The notes: generated from the sequence alone by a model not told the origin. A stretch of 64,000 nucleotides of DNA from Halichondria panicea (GCF_963675165.1 NC_087377.1:7271122-7335121), one strand, 5' to 3'. Shown: positions 10,191-20,420, counted from the first letter of the stretch. A program made the numbers and translations.

Positions 10191-11404
10191 TGTCCATACT
10201 TTCGATGCCAGTTGTCGACTCTTCGACCTTAGTCTCTTCGACCTTTGTCTCGGCTGCGTGTGTGTACACGCTATTCGAAAAACAGTTCAAATAGTACAGT
10301 TCTCCTGCTTTGGTTGCAACAGCTACAAGCCTTTTGTTGAATAAAATCTGACAGTTGGCTTTCCCGAATCTCACAGTTTTTCCATTTTCTGTAGCCACTG
10401 AGACACTGAGCAGATTATATGACAATCTTGGGACATTTTGCAACTTGCAGGTCTGGCTTCTGCCACTGGGTAATTTGCTGTTTAGCACCACGACTCCGCG
10501 TCCAACAGCATCAACTTCATACCCATCACCCAGTTTGACTTTCAATGGTGCCTCAAGATTCTTGTACTCGACAAATACACTACGATCGTTGCACATGTGG
10601 CTGGTAGCACCCGAGTCCACTATCCAAGCAGCCTTAATTGGATCTCCCGTCATCGCATGCTGTGCACATAGTATCACATCCTCGTCCACTTGAGCTGCAT
10701 TAGCCTTGGGTGGGATTCTACAGTTTTTCTTGATGTGACCGAGTTTTCCACAATTGTAACACTTTGGGCCTTTCTTCTTGAATTTATGACTGGCAGCCAT
10801 GGCTCTGTCATTTCCAGCACTAGATTCTTCTTTACCCTTCAGCTTGCGCTCCTCATGTAGTAACCTCTCAGTAACAAGTTCCATCTTGGGTACTTTAGCG
10901 TTTGCTTCGAGAGCTGTGACAAGCATGCTATACGACTCCGGTAGGCTAGCAAGTAGATGAACAACTCGATCTTCTTCCGAGACAGGATCGTCTATCACTG
11001 ACAGAGCGTCAAATACTTCTGTCATAGCCTTCACATGAACATGTACGGAATCACCGTCTTTCAGTCTAAGGGCATACAGTTTGGGCATACAGTTTACGTC
11101 GCAGTTCTGACTTATTCGCCCAGGTTTTCTTCTGAAATTGGTTTCTCCAGACTTCCACAGGATCCTCAGGAGTTCCAAGTAGGTACAGCAGCGATGGTTG
11201 AGCACAATAATTGCTAGTGCACGATCCTTCCTAGCCAAAAAACTTAGCTAGCCTGTCTGCATCACCTTCTCCAGGAGCGAGTTCAGAGCCATTCACGATT
11301 CCCCACAATCCATCATTCATCAATGCCATTTGACATTGGATTTTCCATGTAGGGAAGTTTGACCCGTTCAAGGGTTGAACAGTCACCGACTTCGATTCAG
11401 CCAT
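10191..11404 (-). pseudogene. Copia gag and protease segment
   Basis: Gag starts at the ATG at 11404 (MAESKSVTVQPLNGSNFPTW) and shifts frame near 11235 and again near 11130. Later come LLASLPESYSMLVTAL, the zinc knuckle CYNCGKLGHIKKNC (CCHC) and the protease active site WIVDSGATSHM. Gag packages the RNA; the protease would cut the polyprotein. At least two frameshifts make this copy inactive. Confidence 0.9.
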
Positions 11405-11471
11405 TGTTCGATCAGGTAAGTCTTTCAATACTGTAACTAACAACAAATAGCTTATAGGAGCTAAACAAGGC

Positions 11472-11485
11472 CTGGGCCCATAACC
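11472..11485 (-). promoter_or_regulatory. Copia primer-binding site: initiator tRNA-Met anticodon arm
   Basis: Directly inside the 5' LTR the minus strand reads GGTTATGGGCCCAG. It is the exact complement of CTGGGCCCATAACC, the anticodon stem-loop of animal initiator tRNA-Met. Priming from an internal tRNA site (a half-tRNA) is the mode known for Drosophila copia, rather than the usual tRNA 3' end. Confidence 0.85.
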
Positions 11486-11570
11486 TGTTGCAGAGTAATA
11501 AGCTTAATCAACTTGGTAAGTTTGAGATTGCACAAAACACGTGTAAGAGTAAAACTAGAAATTACACTTA
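11486..11570 (-). repeat. Copia 5' LTR, inner part
   Basis: This 85 bp segment matches 7470-7554 with a single mismatch (gagattgcac versus gagatttcac). The LTR stops after ...attacactta and resumes at about 14337. Confidence 0.9.
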
Positions 11571-11678
11571 CCTTAAGGTGACATATTTTCACAGGTAGAT
11601 TTGTTTGCAGTTTTGTACATTTTGCGGTATAATTTTTTGCGAAATGTCGATCTGGATACATTAAACTAGCCTCCTTCG

Positions 11679-11800
11679 CAGGCCTTCCTTTTTCAGTTGT
11701 AATTTTGTTTCTGTTGTTTGTCACAATGTTAACACCATACAGGAATAATTGGAGGAGCAAAGAAAGAAAAAAGGAAGCCACTAAGAAAAGGAAGGCCTGC
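11679..11800. mobile_element. MITE with CAGGCCTTCCTTTT termini
   Basis: Exact 14-bp inverted ends: caggccttcctttt (11679-11692) and aaaaggaaggcctg (11787-11800). It belongs to the same loose group as 6659-6798. Confidence 0.65.
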
Positions 11801-12966
11801 CCCGCTAAGTCTTGTGATCTGCTACTGACGTAGCCCGGGCAAATTTAATTGAGCGTGGGCAAGAGTAAACCGCAATATCTGTCCTCCCACACACTGTAAC
11901 CTTCCTCTACTATCTATGCTGTGACACACTACTGTATTTACCAGGAACTTAACTAGAGGCAAAGCAGTGTGTGAAGCTACAGAACACAGTATGTAGAAGT
12001 TAGCTCTACAAGATGAAGCATGAAAGGCTAGAGTACTGTATCTGATAATAGCCCTTGTCAAAAGGACCTGGACAAAGAAGGAACCTATCCCAGATCCTGG
12101 ACAACTCACAGCAATACTTCTGACATGCCAAAATTGACAGATCCCTTCGTGTCATCAGAAGGAATGTTTTAGTCCAAGTCATAATAAAGAAGAAGATTGC
12201 CCTGGCATAATCACACTATCCAAACTAGAAGTGCAAGGGCTACCAATTTTATCCTCGTATAATTACAGTAGAACTACAGCAGAACTACAGACTACAAGAC
12301 TCGCCTTATCAAACTCAATGTGCTCCCACTCTCAAGACCTCACGCTCGACCTAGTCAAATTACAGCAGACAATGTAGACCTGAGTGCTTATCTACAGGTA
12401 TTATTTCCGTATCCACTATAGAGCTGGTTCTACTGCCAGAAAGTTTCCAAAAGGAGCAGAACCTCTAAAACTACTACTACAATAGGATTACACGACTATG
12501 GAATTGACGATCTAACATCAATACAATCTATTACATATATTGAACGAAGGGAAAATTCGACATTGGTGCTCGTGCCCCTGTGAAAACTGTCTCATGCACA
12601 CAAATTAGTATGGTTTAGTCTCACTCTGTCAGTACTCATGACATCACAACCTTGCAACATTGTCATGTCATTCTCAAATACACTGTTTCTAGACTAGACT
12701 ACTGCTCAATAATAACTCAAGCCTCAATTTGAGGCTTGAGGATAGGCTCAAAGATAGACCTTTAGTCTTCAGACTTCACTATGCTAGGTACTATTAAAAG
12801 CCATCGTATGATAATATCTCTCCAGACTTGCATGAAGTAAATCTGCAATGCGTAGGCATCCTGTGGCTTTGTTGCCTGTCAGGCTCCGCCCATCTACTAA
12901 AAGCCCACGCTCATTTTCACTGTGCCACCACTGTGCCACCGTCACGCGACTTAGCGAGGCAGGCAG

Positions 12967-13072
12967 GCTCTCCTTTTTCTTGGACGGTTTGTTCTTTCTT
13001 TCTTTGTTCCTCCAATTCTTACCGTATTTTATCTTATTGACCGTGTGACAAAGAACAGAAAAAGGAGAGGCT
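12967..13072. mobile_element. MITE with GCTCTCCTTTTTCT termini
   Basis: Left gctctcctttttct and right agaaaaaggagaggc are inverted. The interior ttaccgtattttatcttatt is the reverse of the interior in the 6659-6798 copy. Confidence 0.6.
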
Positions 13073-13467
13073 GCAAAGGAGGCTAACATTAAACAAGAGG
13101 GCGGCCAATTATTTGCGAGTACTAATTTTTGCGATTTTACTCTCATTCGCAGAAATAGCAGAAATTAATACACGCGAAAATATGTCACCAAGCAGAGATC
13201 GGTTTGAACGCTAGGGTGGGTGTCTGCAGAGCCAGCTTGCTTCCAAAAGCCAAACCATCATGGCATTAGGTCATACTGGTTAGGACAGAACAGTATAGTG
13301 CTAGGGCTGTTGCGGAGTAAGCTGTTAGTGTTAAATGCAGTACACTAGTAAAATGGCTCTCATCTGGCATGGCAATGGTCACTTGGCGTCAACAACTACA
13401 TGTAAGCATCAGGAAACCCCTCCTTACCGTATAGTCTGCTGTTTCTTATTATACGAATAAAGGGGCG

Positions 13468-13623
13468 GGGCGACTCGAAGAGTTTTCCAAAAGAGAGTAA
13501 GTTGAAACAAAGTTACGGCCATTTCTAGCTGTTTTTGTAGGCTAATATGGCGACTGTAGAGTAGTAACAAGGATATATTTTTTGCTGTAAGGTCTCTATG
13601 AACAAGAACTCTTCGAGTCGCCC
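13468..13623. mobile_element. 156-bp foldback with GGGCGACTCGAAGAGTT ends
   Basis: Exact 17-bp inverted ends lie at 13468-13484 and 13607-13623. The interior contains atggcgactgtagag but no ORF. Probably a MITE. Confidence 0.65.
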
Positions 13624-14336
13624 TCCAGTAAGTCTTTAGGCATCGAATACTGGTCAGAAAGACAACCTGGAAGCTATGCAGTCAACAAAACTTGACGCTA
13701 AAATTTTTAGTTTTTTCCAGCTGACCTCAGACCACTTCATTGGATTATAAGACATAGATACTTTTAGCTACAATAATAGCTAGCATTGTTTCATGTTCTC
13801 TTTTCATTGATAATCATTGCTAGTTACAAAAATAATGTAGTGATGAGAAATAAAGAAAATAAATATCTTATGAATTATTCATGAGCAACAAATGTTTGAT
13901 TTACAGGTGAAATAGTTGAGACGAGCCGAGGCGAAAGCCTAACCAGCTGCCCCCGTCACAGTGCCCTCCGCCAGGGAAGGGCACTGGAGAAAATTAAAGT
14001 AAGATGTTTAACGAAAAATAGATTAAAATAAGAGGTAAACTAAACATAAGAGATGGGCCAAGCTATGGCGCTAATGGGTGGGAGCTCATGGGTTGGGGAA
14101 ATAGATAGCACACTCGTTCTGGTTGCTGCTGACTTACGCCACGAGGTAACGAATGTTACTGCGCATGTGTCTAAATTCCCATGTGAGCGCAAGCCACGAG
14201 GTAACTGACTGCCCATTGCTGCGCATGTGCGAGCCCCTTTGACCTGCTCCGCCCTGTTAACCCCATTTAATAAACCACTAAATTCCATTTAACACCCACG
14301 CAAATTTGAGCGTGGGTGGAACAGTATACCGTAACC

Positions 14337-14415
14337 TTAAAATAGAACAACATAATCTAGAACATTCCATACAAGTGTCCATACAATTAACTATAAGTGT
14401 CCATGTATTCTAACA
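14337..14415 (-). repeat. Copia 5' LTR, outer part
   Basis: This matches the outer half of the 3' LTR (tctagaacattccatacaag and tgtccatgtattctaaca) with a 4-bp insertion and a 2-bp deletion. Confidence 0.88.
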
Positions 14416-14560
14416 ACTCTAGTTGGGCGGAGCCCGACCGTCCCTGACGGGAGGTCGGGGGACACGCTTATATAGGATTTGTACTTGTGTGTTATGTAAT
14501 ACTGCTTGGAGCATCATGAATATAATTATTTTAAGTGGGTGTTAAACGCAATATGTACCG
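14416..14560. promoter_or_regulatory. GC-rich box plus TATA-like repeat
   Basis: The stretch gttgggcggagcccgacc...cacgcttatataggat occurs inverted at 25539-25600, where a CCAAT-like agccaatca precedes tatataag. The two copies share the GC-rich hairpin and TATA-like element. It could be a promoter carried by a dispersed repeat; activity is unproven. Confidence 0.35.
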
Positions 14561-14631
14561 CACTGCACCACACTGGCTGGTACTGAACAACATGACTTTG
14601 CTACTAAATTAAAATAAAGTACTGAGCAAGA

Positions 14632-14861
14632 ATGGCCCAAGTGTTACAATGTTTTGGATGTGGGGATGAGCTATCAAGGCCTGGTAACAGGAGAGGAAAG
14701 GAAGTGCTGGACCTGTGGACAATGCTACTGGAGAATGAGGAAGAACAGATGTGTGCTGATGTCCACATTAACAGTATTGTAAATGGCAGTGATAAAAACA
14801 GATTGCCCAAAATGTGCAGGAAATGTTTCAGTAGATATAGCAGCTTTCTTGAAGCACAGGT
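14632..14861 (+). CDS. ZAD-like zinc-binding first exon
   Basis: The ATG at 14632 opens MAQVLQCFGCGDELSR and the exon ends LPKMCRKCFSRYSSFLEAQ at a GTAATA donor. The pattern is C-x2-C ... C-x2-C with about 55 residues between pairs and a helical end, as in zinc-finger-associated (ZAD) type domains. Such domains mediate dimerisation of DNA-binding proteins in insects. I find no following exon before the convergent RecQ-like pseudogene, so this may be a 5' fragment. Family assignment rests on the cysteine spacing only. Confidence 0.4.
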
Positions 14862-14897
14862 AATAATGAAAATAAAATTTGTAATTAGCTGAAAGAA

Positions 14898-16938
14898 GTA
14901 ACTAAGTCTTAGGTCACACTGTCCACATAAACATGACTTAGAACAAATATCACAGCACAAGCAATTGAAACCGAGATCAACATGTTTGTAATTGTCAATA
15001 TTTCGGAAAAGACCACCCCTTCTACAATCTGTAGTGTTGAAGTTTGAAGCATGTTCTTTAATCTCATTATCAACTTGATGGTAAATTCTTGCCTTCAAAA
15101 GGGTTACACGTGATGGTTTACCATCTCGACTAGCCTCGATTCCAGGCCGATTAAAATACGGCCTGGTACCTATTGCAGGGGTGATAGTGCGCATGCGTTA
15201 GTTTATTCTCCAGAATCTGGGGAATCCCCTTTTTCTTTCTCTCATCTATTTTCTATCTTTGTAAATCAGCTTAGCTGTCTATTGCGTTGTTCCAGAAGGC
15301 TTTCACACTAGTTTGAAGCCAGAAGAGGCTCTCATCTACCTCTATGACGGTTGTATGGTCAGGATGTCTTACCTTGGATCTGTACAGGCTATGGGAAGTG
15401 TATGGTGCCTCAAACTGCTACTTGCGAAGACAACCCGGCTATAGGACCATCCTAGACGTAGATGAGAGCCTCTTCTGTCTTAAAACTAGTGTTCAAGCCT
15501 TCTAGACCAACGCAATAGAAGGCATAAGCCACAGCTTTACAGAACTCAGTCATAGAGATAAAGTATTACGGAACATATTTTTAGTAAACGGACTAATTTC
15601 CTGTGTAATTTACTAAGGTTTTACGTTCGTAGTACGATTACCCATATTCTGGGTAATTTGAAGCGCATGCGCACTATCACCCCTGCAATAGGTACCAGGC
15701 CGTATTTTAATCGGCCTTGAATCGAGGCTACATCTCGACCTGCTCTACCGGTCTCTTGTACATAGCTACTGATATCGTCTGACAGGCCAACATGAATGAT
15801 TTACCGAATGTTGGGACAATCAACACCCATACCAAATGCCATAGTAGCTACAACAATGCGAAGATTGCCATCACCCTTAAATAAACGAATGATTTCAGAT
15901 TTATGGGCTGGATCAGTGACACTTGTAAACATGTCCACGAGGCGAAATTCAGAAAGATCAGGTGCATCATCAGGATTTGTGAATGCAGCTCCAAGGTAAT
16001 CCTTAAAGAAGAGGTACATGTCACCACACACTCCAAAAGAACGTCCATATATGATTGTTTTGGGAAACTTGTTTCTCTCGATTACCAATTTCTGGGCCAA
16101 GTTTTGGAATGTCTCTGGTATACTTTTAAATAATCCAACAGCATAAATCAAATTTGGGATTACTGGGACTCTCGTAATGACAAATGGGTTTCTTAGGCCA
16201 ACAATACAGGAAATTAATGAAATGTCACTTCGGGTAGCTGTTGCTGTTAGTGCCATCACATGAACTGATGTTGGAATGAGGCTGCGCACTTCTCTAATTC
16301 TCAACAGCATTTGCCTGAAAGTCTCACCCCTGCAATAATATTATTGGTACACATGTTAATAAAAAACGATGAGTCAAATACATACCATTTCTTCACACAA
16401 TGAGCTTCATCGATTATTAAAGCCTTGAGTCTATTAGCATACACATCTCCCCCCAGAAGTCTTCTCCAATGCTTTTTGCTGATGATCATTTCAGGTGTAA
16501 AGAATACTAGCTGATACTTTCCGTGGAAGATCGCATCCATTGTAGCTGCATCAGACATCTTGCCCGAGACATATGTGCTAGAGATGCCTTTAGAACAATA
16601 GATGGCTACCTATATATAGAATAAAAGCATCCAGCTTAGAATGATCTAGTTATGTGTAAACAGCTCATATGCACATGTACGTATAATTATATGTATGTTC
16701 TATCTAGCCTTACATACCTGATCATGAATGATGGCCAGCAGAGGAGTGACTACTACTACAAGAATGACCTTTCTCCTTCTCCAATATTTTGTCAAATGCT
16801 GCAGGCAAACAAGCATAGCAAAGGCTCTTTCCAAATCCAGTAGGCAATACAGCAAAGACATCTCTGCCTCTCAGAAAAGAAGTGACTACTTCCAAGCTCG
16901 TTAGCAGCTTCTGTGACAGCTTGTGTAACTTTCTCCAT
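14898..16938 (-). pseudogene. RecQ-like DNA helicase pseudogene
   Basis: Minus-strand exons at 16938-16718, 16609-16386 and 16329 to about 14898 encode a RecQ-type superfamily 2 helicase, which would unwind DNA 3'-5'. Motifs in order: FAVLPTGFGKS (Walker A, out of frame with the start), VVVVTPLLAIIHDQ (Ia), LVFFTPEMI, LIIDEAHCV (II, DEAH), MALTATATRSD (III), IVVATMAFGMGVDCPNIR (V), YVQETGRAGRDG (VI), then a RecQ zinc-binding tail with CRRGG and CCDIC. It is dead several ways: frameshifts around the first exon's Walker A and again before VILVVVV, a TAA (15803-15801) where the motif expects Gln (CAA), and a 600 bp element inserted inside the codon run for GRAGRDG. No RQC/HRDC domain is visible. 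Confidence 0.88.
15131..15730. mobile_element. MULE-like non-autonomous element, 600 bp, 9-bp TSD
   Basis: Ends TAGCCTCGATTCCAGGCC and its inverted copy, with terminal repeats continuing for about 70 bp to gtgcgcatgcg. The flanks are catctcgac at 15122-15130 and again at 15731-15739, a perfect 9-bp duplication. Removing the element and one copy of the duplication rejoins the RecQ reading frame exactly. The interior is itself inverted (agaggctctcatctac / gatgagagcctcttct). Nine-bp duplications and long terminal repeats fit Mutator-like elements; no transposase is encoded. Confidence 0.85.
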
Positions 16939-17350
16939 TTTGCTCAAGGCAGCTCCGCCCAGCTGCACACCCACCTAGCTAAGTGGGTGTTAACCAACCA
17001 CTTGCAATACTGCAATCTGATTGGGCTGCACTCCTCAGTGCAGCAGTACAAAATGGAGTTTAAGTTCGTTAAACCGTAGATGTAGGAGAGAGGGATAGAG
17101 CGGTTGCATCGCGCGTCATCCACCCACGCACAAAAGTTTTTGGAGGACAACTAGCCTCGATTCCAAGCCGCTGAGAAAGGCGGCCTGGTATACACTGTTT
17201 ACGCATGCGCCAGAATTACCAAGAATCTTGGTAATCGTAAATTGCAGTATATTTATCAGTATTCTTATTCCGCATTAGTTTGTAAAACATTGATATCCGT
17301 TTCATTTATAATGATGTCATTGAAAAAAGAAATCTAGTCCAAGTTGTGTA

Positions 17351-17740
17351 ATGGCTGCTACCTTCTCTTCTGCTCTTGTGTACGCGTTATCCTGTGTTGG
17401 AATACCAGGTCTAGTCTTGAAAGACAAGCAGCTGGAGGCGTTGAAGTGTCTGTACGCTGGTGTTTATGTGGGTACCGTACCGACCGGCTATGGCAAGTCC
17501 CAGAGCAAGTCCCAGAGCAAGTCCATCTGCTTTCCAGACACTCCCTTTCTTGATTGATATGAAGCTTGACAGGACCAGTGCACCTCTCTCTGAAAGAAGT
17601 GTTGTGATGGTGATTTCTCTTGTTTCTCTGAGTGAAGCCATCTTCAAAGTGTTGGTGTGTCTGTTCGACGTTCAGTGCCATTCTCTCTGGAAGGAAGTAT
17701 TGTTGTGACATTTGCTGAAAATTGGTCACAGAGTAAGTAC
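17351..17740 (+). pseudogene. RecQ-like helicase N-terminal remnant
   Basis: From the ATG at 17351: MAATFSSALVYALSCVGIPG, then LKDKQLEALKCLYAG (the Q-motif region of RecQ) and VPTGYGKS (Walker A). Immediately after the Walker A serine a CCCAGAGCAAGT unit is repeated, adding QSKSQSKS, and then the frame slips: ICF in one frame, FQTLPFLIDMKLD in another, then VVMVISLVSLSEA, and HLQSVGVSVRRSVPFSLEGS in a third. The helicase core beyond motif Ia is missing. It is a different paralogue from the minus-strand copy and cannot be functional. Confidence 0.75.
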
Positions 17741-18105
17741 GTGGTATCTGATCCGAGAACTGTGTGGCCTGAATGTGTTTACAATCCAAGGGACTTGTGT
17801 GTATCCGATCCGAGGGACTTGTTGCTTGAGTGTGTATCCGGACTTGTTGCTTGAGTGTGTATTAATGGATAGTGCTTTCAATGGTAAATCTATTGTGTAA
17901 ATCAATAAGTATAGTCCTCACATTATGTTACGTCACAGCCACTGTACTTATCCACATTTATTTTTTATCCACAGGTTTAACTAATTTCTTATGAGATTAA
18001 CTTGTCGCCTGAGTGTGTATCCGATCCAAGCCTCAAGTTAATGAATAAATCTACAGAGCTGATGTTTTACTTAGCTGTCTCTGTCTACAGTATATGCAGA
18101 GAGGT

Positions 18106-18254
18106 AGCCTCTTCTTTTTCTTTTTTCTGTTCTTTATCACAATAAGATAAAATACTGTTTTAACGTTCAATGAGATAAATACGGTAAATAATAAATTAAT
18201 TGTCCACCCACGCGCCAACAGTAAATACCAGGCCCACTATTCAAGTCGAGGCTA
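18106..18254. mobile_element. Degenerate MITE (AATAAGATAAAAT family)
   Basis: It carries tcttctttttctttttt, aataagataaaatactg and caatgagataaatacgg as in 6659-6798, then ccacccacgcg and ccaggcc...gaggcta. Ends are eroded. Confidence 0.45.
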
Positions 18255-18579
18255 TTAAGTTGGCAGCAAAAGAGAAGCCTCTGAGTGTCACAAATACATT
18301 CACAATTTCAGGGAACTAAGCATCCTCTAATGATTTTATATCTACTGTGAAACAAGTATCCAATACCACTAGCTCTGCACATTCTCCTTACTATTACCAT
18401 GTACCACCAATGCACTGTTGTGTTGATTGTGTCTCTTTCCCTCTTCTTTCACCGCTTATGCAATGAGTTTTCCTCATTTTGAGGCAAGAAAAAAGACAAG
18501 AAAGCGAGGCGCGGATGTTTTCCGAGGCCCACTTCCGTTTCCAATCCCTCTCTCCTACATCTATGGTTAAACGGAGTTA

Positions 18580-19258
18580 ATGGGGTGGAGCGTATGTCTC
18601 ACATGTATGGTAAAGCGCATGGGTAATATGATAATATCACATGGCGAAGTATCACATGGCCTCGTGCTTGCTATAATCTTAACTCGATTGTCTCCTCTAC
18701 GTACATACAAGGGAGTCAAGTGAGTTGTCACACTGGTACAGGAGCTGGCTTTATCAGTCTGACCATCCAAACATAAAATCGGTCCTGACAGGGCACAGGG
18801 CATCAGTCCAGCGGTAGCAACCTATAGCCCACAGGTTAGTAGCAAGTAATTAATCATACAGCATTCCATAGGGACAATGTGCTTAGTGGGATACAGACAT
18901 CCCAGCACCAGCACTATAAGCTATTGGCATGGTGATTAACCACCCCTTAAAAGCAACCACCCCATAAAAGCATTCAACGGTCCAGGGCTGGGCAGTCTGC
19001 ACGGACCTTTGGTACTGTTAGCAGGTATGTAATTAATAAGCACCTGTAATTAATAAGCACAGTAAGCACAGTTAGTATGTATGTAATTAAAGTTAATTAA
19101 ACACCCTTGATGAACTCTCCGTGGGGGTGAGTGGCTGTGATATCTGCGGGGGTGAAGTGCTTAGCGGGACAACGGCGTCCTGCTAATCACCTAACCCCCT
19201 CTCCAGTACCTCCCCCCCCCATCCAAATGGGTCGAGCGACCCTGGGATACATTGCCCA
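18580..19258. other. Intergenic, no gene recognised
   Basis: Short local duplications (gcttagtgggatac / gcttagcgggacaac; aattaataagcac twice) and a C9 run are present, but no supported exon. Confidence 0.5.
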
Positions 19259-20420
19259 CTAAGTGAACACACATTGAACGCAGAATACAGACTGAGCAGT
19301 CTGACAGAATATGACATACTGTCTGGGGCATTTACCATGAACACATAACAGACTGGGCTGTCTGGGGCATACAGTCAGGCGTGAACACAGAATATGGCAT
19401 TGACCCAATACAGACTGGGCTGTCATACAGAACAGACTGGGCTGTCTGGGCAGAATACGGCCAATAGGGCATTGACCGTGAACACAGAACAGACTGGGCT
19501 GTCTGGGGCATAGCACAGAATACGGCATTGACCCAATAGGGCATTGACCGTGAACACAGAATAGACTGGGCTGTCTGGGGCATAGCACAGAATACGGCAT
19601 TGACCCAATAGGGCATTGACCGTGAACACAGAACAGACTGGGCTGTCTGGGGCATAGCACAGAATACGGCATTGACCCAATAGGGCATTGACCGTGAACA
19701 CAGAACAGACTGGGCTGTCTGGGGCATAGCACAGAATACGGCATTGACCCAATACCGTGCACACAGAACAGACTGGGCTGTCTGGGGCATAGCACAAAAT
19801 ACGGCATTGACCCAATAGGGCATTGACCGTGGACACAGAACAGACTGGGCTGTCTGGGGCATAGCACAGAATACGGCATTGACCCAATAGGGCATTGACC
19901 GTGAACACAGAACAGACTGGGCTGTCTGGGGCAGAGCATAGAATACGGCATTGACCCATTGACTGTGAACACAGAACAGACTGGGCTGTCTGGGGTATAG
20001 CACAGAATACGGCCAATAGGGCATTGACCGTGAACACAGAACAGACTGGGCTGTCTGGGGCATAGCACAGAATACGGCATTGACCCGTTAACACAGAACA
20101 GACTGGGCTGTCTGGGGCATAGCACAGAATACGGCATTGACCCAATACGGGCATTGACCATTAACACAGAACAGACTGGGCTGTCTGGGGCATTGACCGT
20201 GAACACTGAATACGGCATTGACCCAATACGGGCATTGACCGTTAACACAAAACAGACTGGGCTGTCTGGGGCATTGACCGTGAACACAGAGTACGGTCAA
20301 AATACGGCATTGACCCAATACAGACTGGGCCGTTAAAACAGAACTGTCGGGGGCAATGACCGTGAGCATTGACCCAATACAGACGGGGCTGTCTGGGGCA
20401 TGGTTAATTATACCCAAGGG
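19259..20420. repeat. 72-bp tandem satellite (about 15 units)
   Basis: The unit runs cagactgggctgtctggggc, atagcacagaatacggcatt, gacccaatagggcattgacc, gtgaacacagaa. Spacing of agactggg at 19491, 19563, 19635 and 19707 is exactly 72 bp. Outer units are shortened or rearranged. Because 72 is a multiple of three and the unit lacks minus-strand stops, long frames of up to 342 codons stay open on the minus strand. I regard these as a by-product, not proteins. Confidence 0.9.

Larger units (their letters stand above)
11571..14336. mobile_element. Nested insertion splitting the Copia 5' LTR
   Basis: The LTR is interrupted here by about 2.77 kb. The sequence ccttaaggtgacatattttc at the left end is inverted at 13177-13198 (gcgaaaatatgtcaccaag), so the left 1.6 kb is one inverted-repeat element holding smaller MITEs (11679-11800 and 12967-13072). 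The right 1.1 kb contains a further inverted pair (13468-13484/13607-13623) and a hairpin at 14292-14317. CCTTA occurs at both junctions (11571-11575 and 14335-14339) and may be the target duplication. No gene is recognised inside. Confidence 0.65.
7470..14415 (-). mobile_element. Ty1/Copia LTR retrotransposon (with nested insertion)
   Basis: The 3' LTR (7470-7627), polypurine tract, gag-pol remnants, PBS and a split 5' LTR are all present on the minus strand. Flanking 5-mers are actcc (7465-7469) and actct (14416-14420), a TSD with one mismatch. The LTRs differ by one substitution and small indels, so insertion is fairly recent, yet gag-pol carries several frameshifts. The first coding residues begin at 11404; all conserved Copia domains are in the order gag, protease, integrase, reverse transcriptase, RNase H. 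Confidence 0.92.
17069..18571. repeat. Inverted-repeat-bounded segment carrying a RecQ fragment
   Basis: The sequence gttaaaccgtagatgtagga (17069-17096 region) is inverted at 18545-18571 (tacatctatggttaaac). Inside, TAGCCTCGATTCC begins at 17152 and its inverted form caagtcgaggcta ends at 18254, bounding about 1.1 kb that holds the second RecQ-like remnant. I found no TSD at the inner ends, so gene capture by the element is possible but unproven. Confidence 0.4.

Noticed and set aside
12784-13146. 120-codon minus-strand frame
   Set aside because: It spans a MITE (12967-13072) and shows no family features.
15186-15730. RecQ frame appearing to continue into the inserted element
   Set aside because: The sequence between the two 9-bp duplications is an inverted-repeat element, so residues read there are not helicase.
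17152-18254. Confirmed MULE-like insertion
   Set aside because: The terminal sequences fit but the flanking 9-mers (gaggacaac and ttaagttgg) do not match.
19259-20287. A 342-codon minus-strand open frame rich in Cys, Pro, Ser and Val
   Set aside because: It is generated by the 72-bp satellite, is open in other frames too, and has no splice or domain support.
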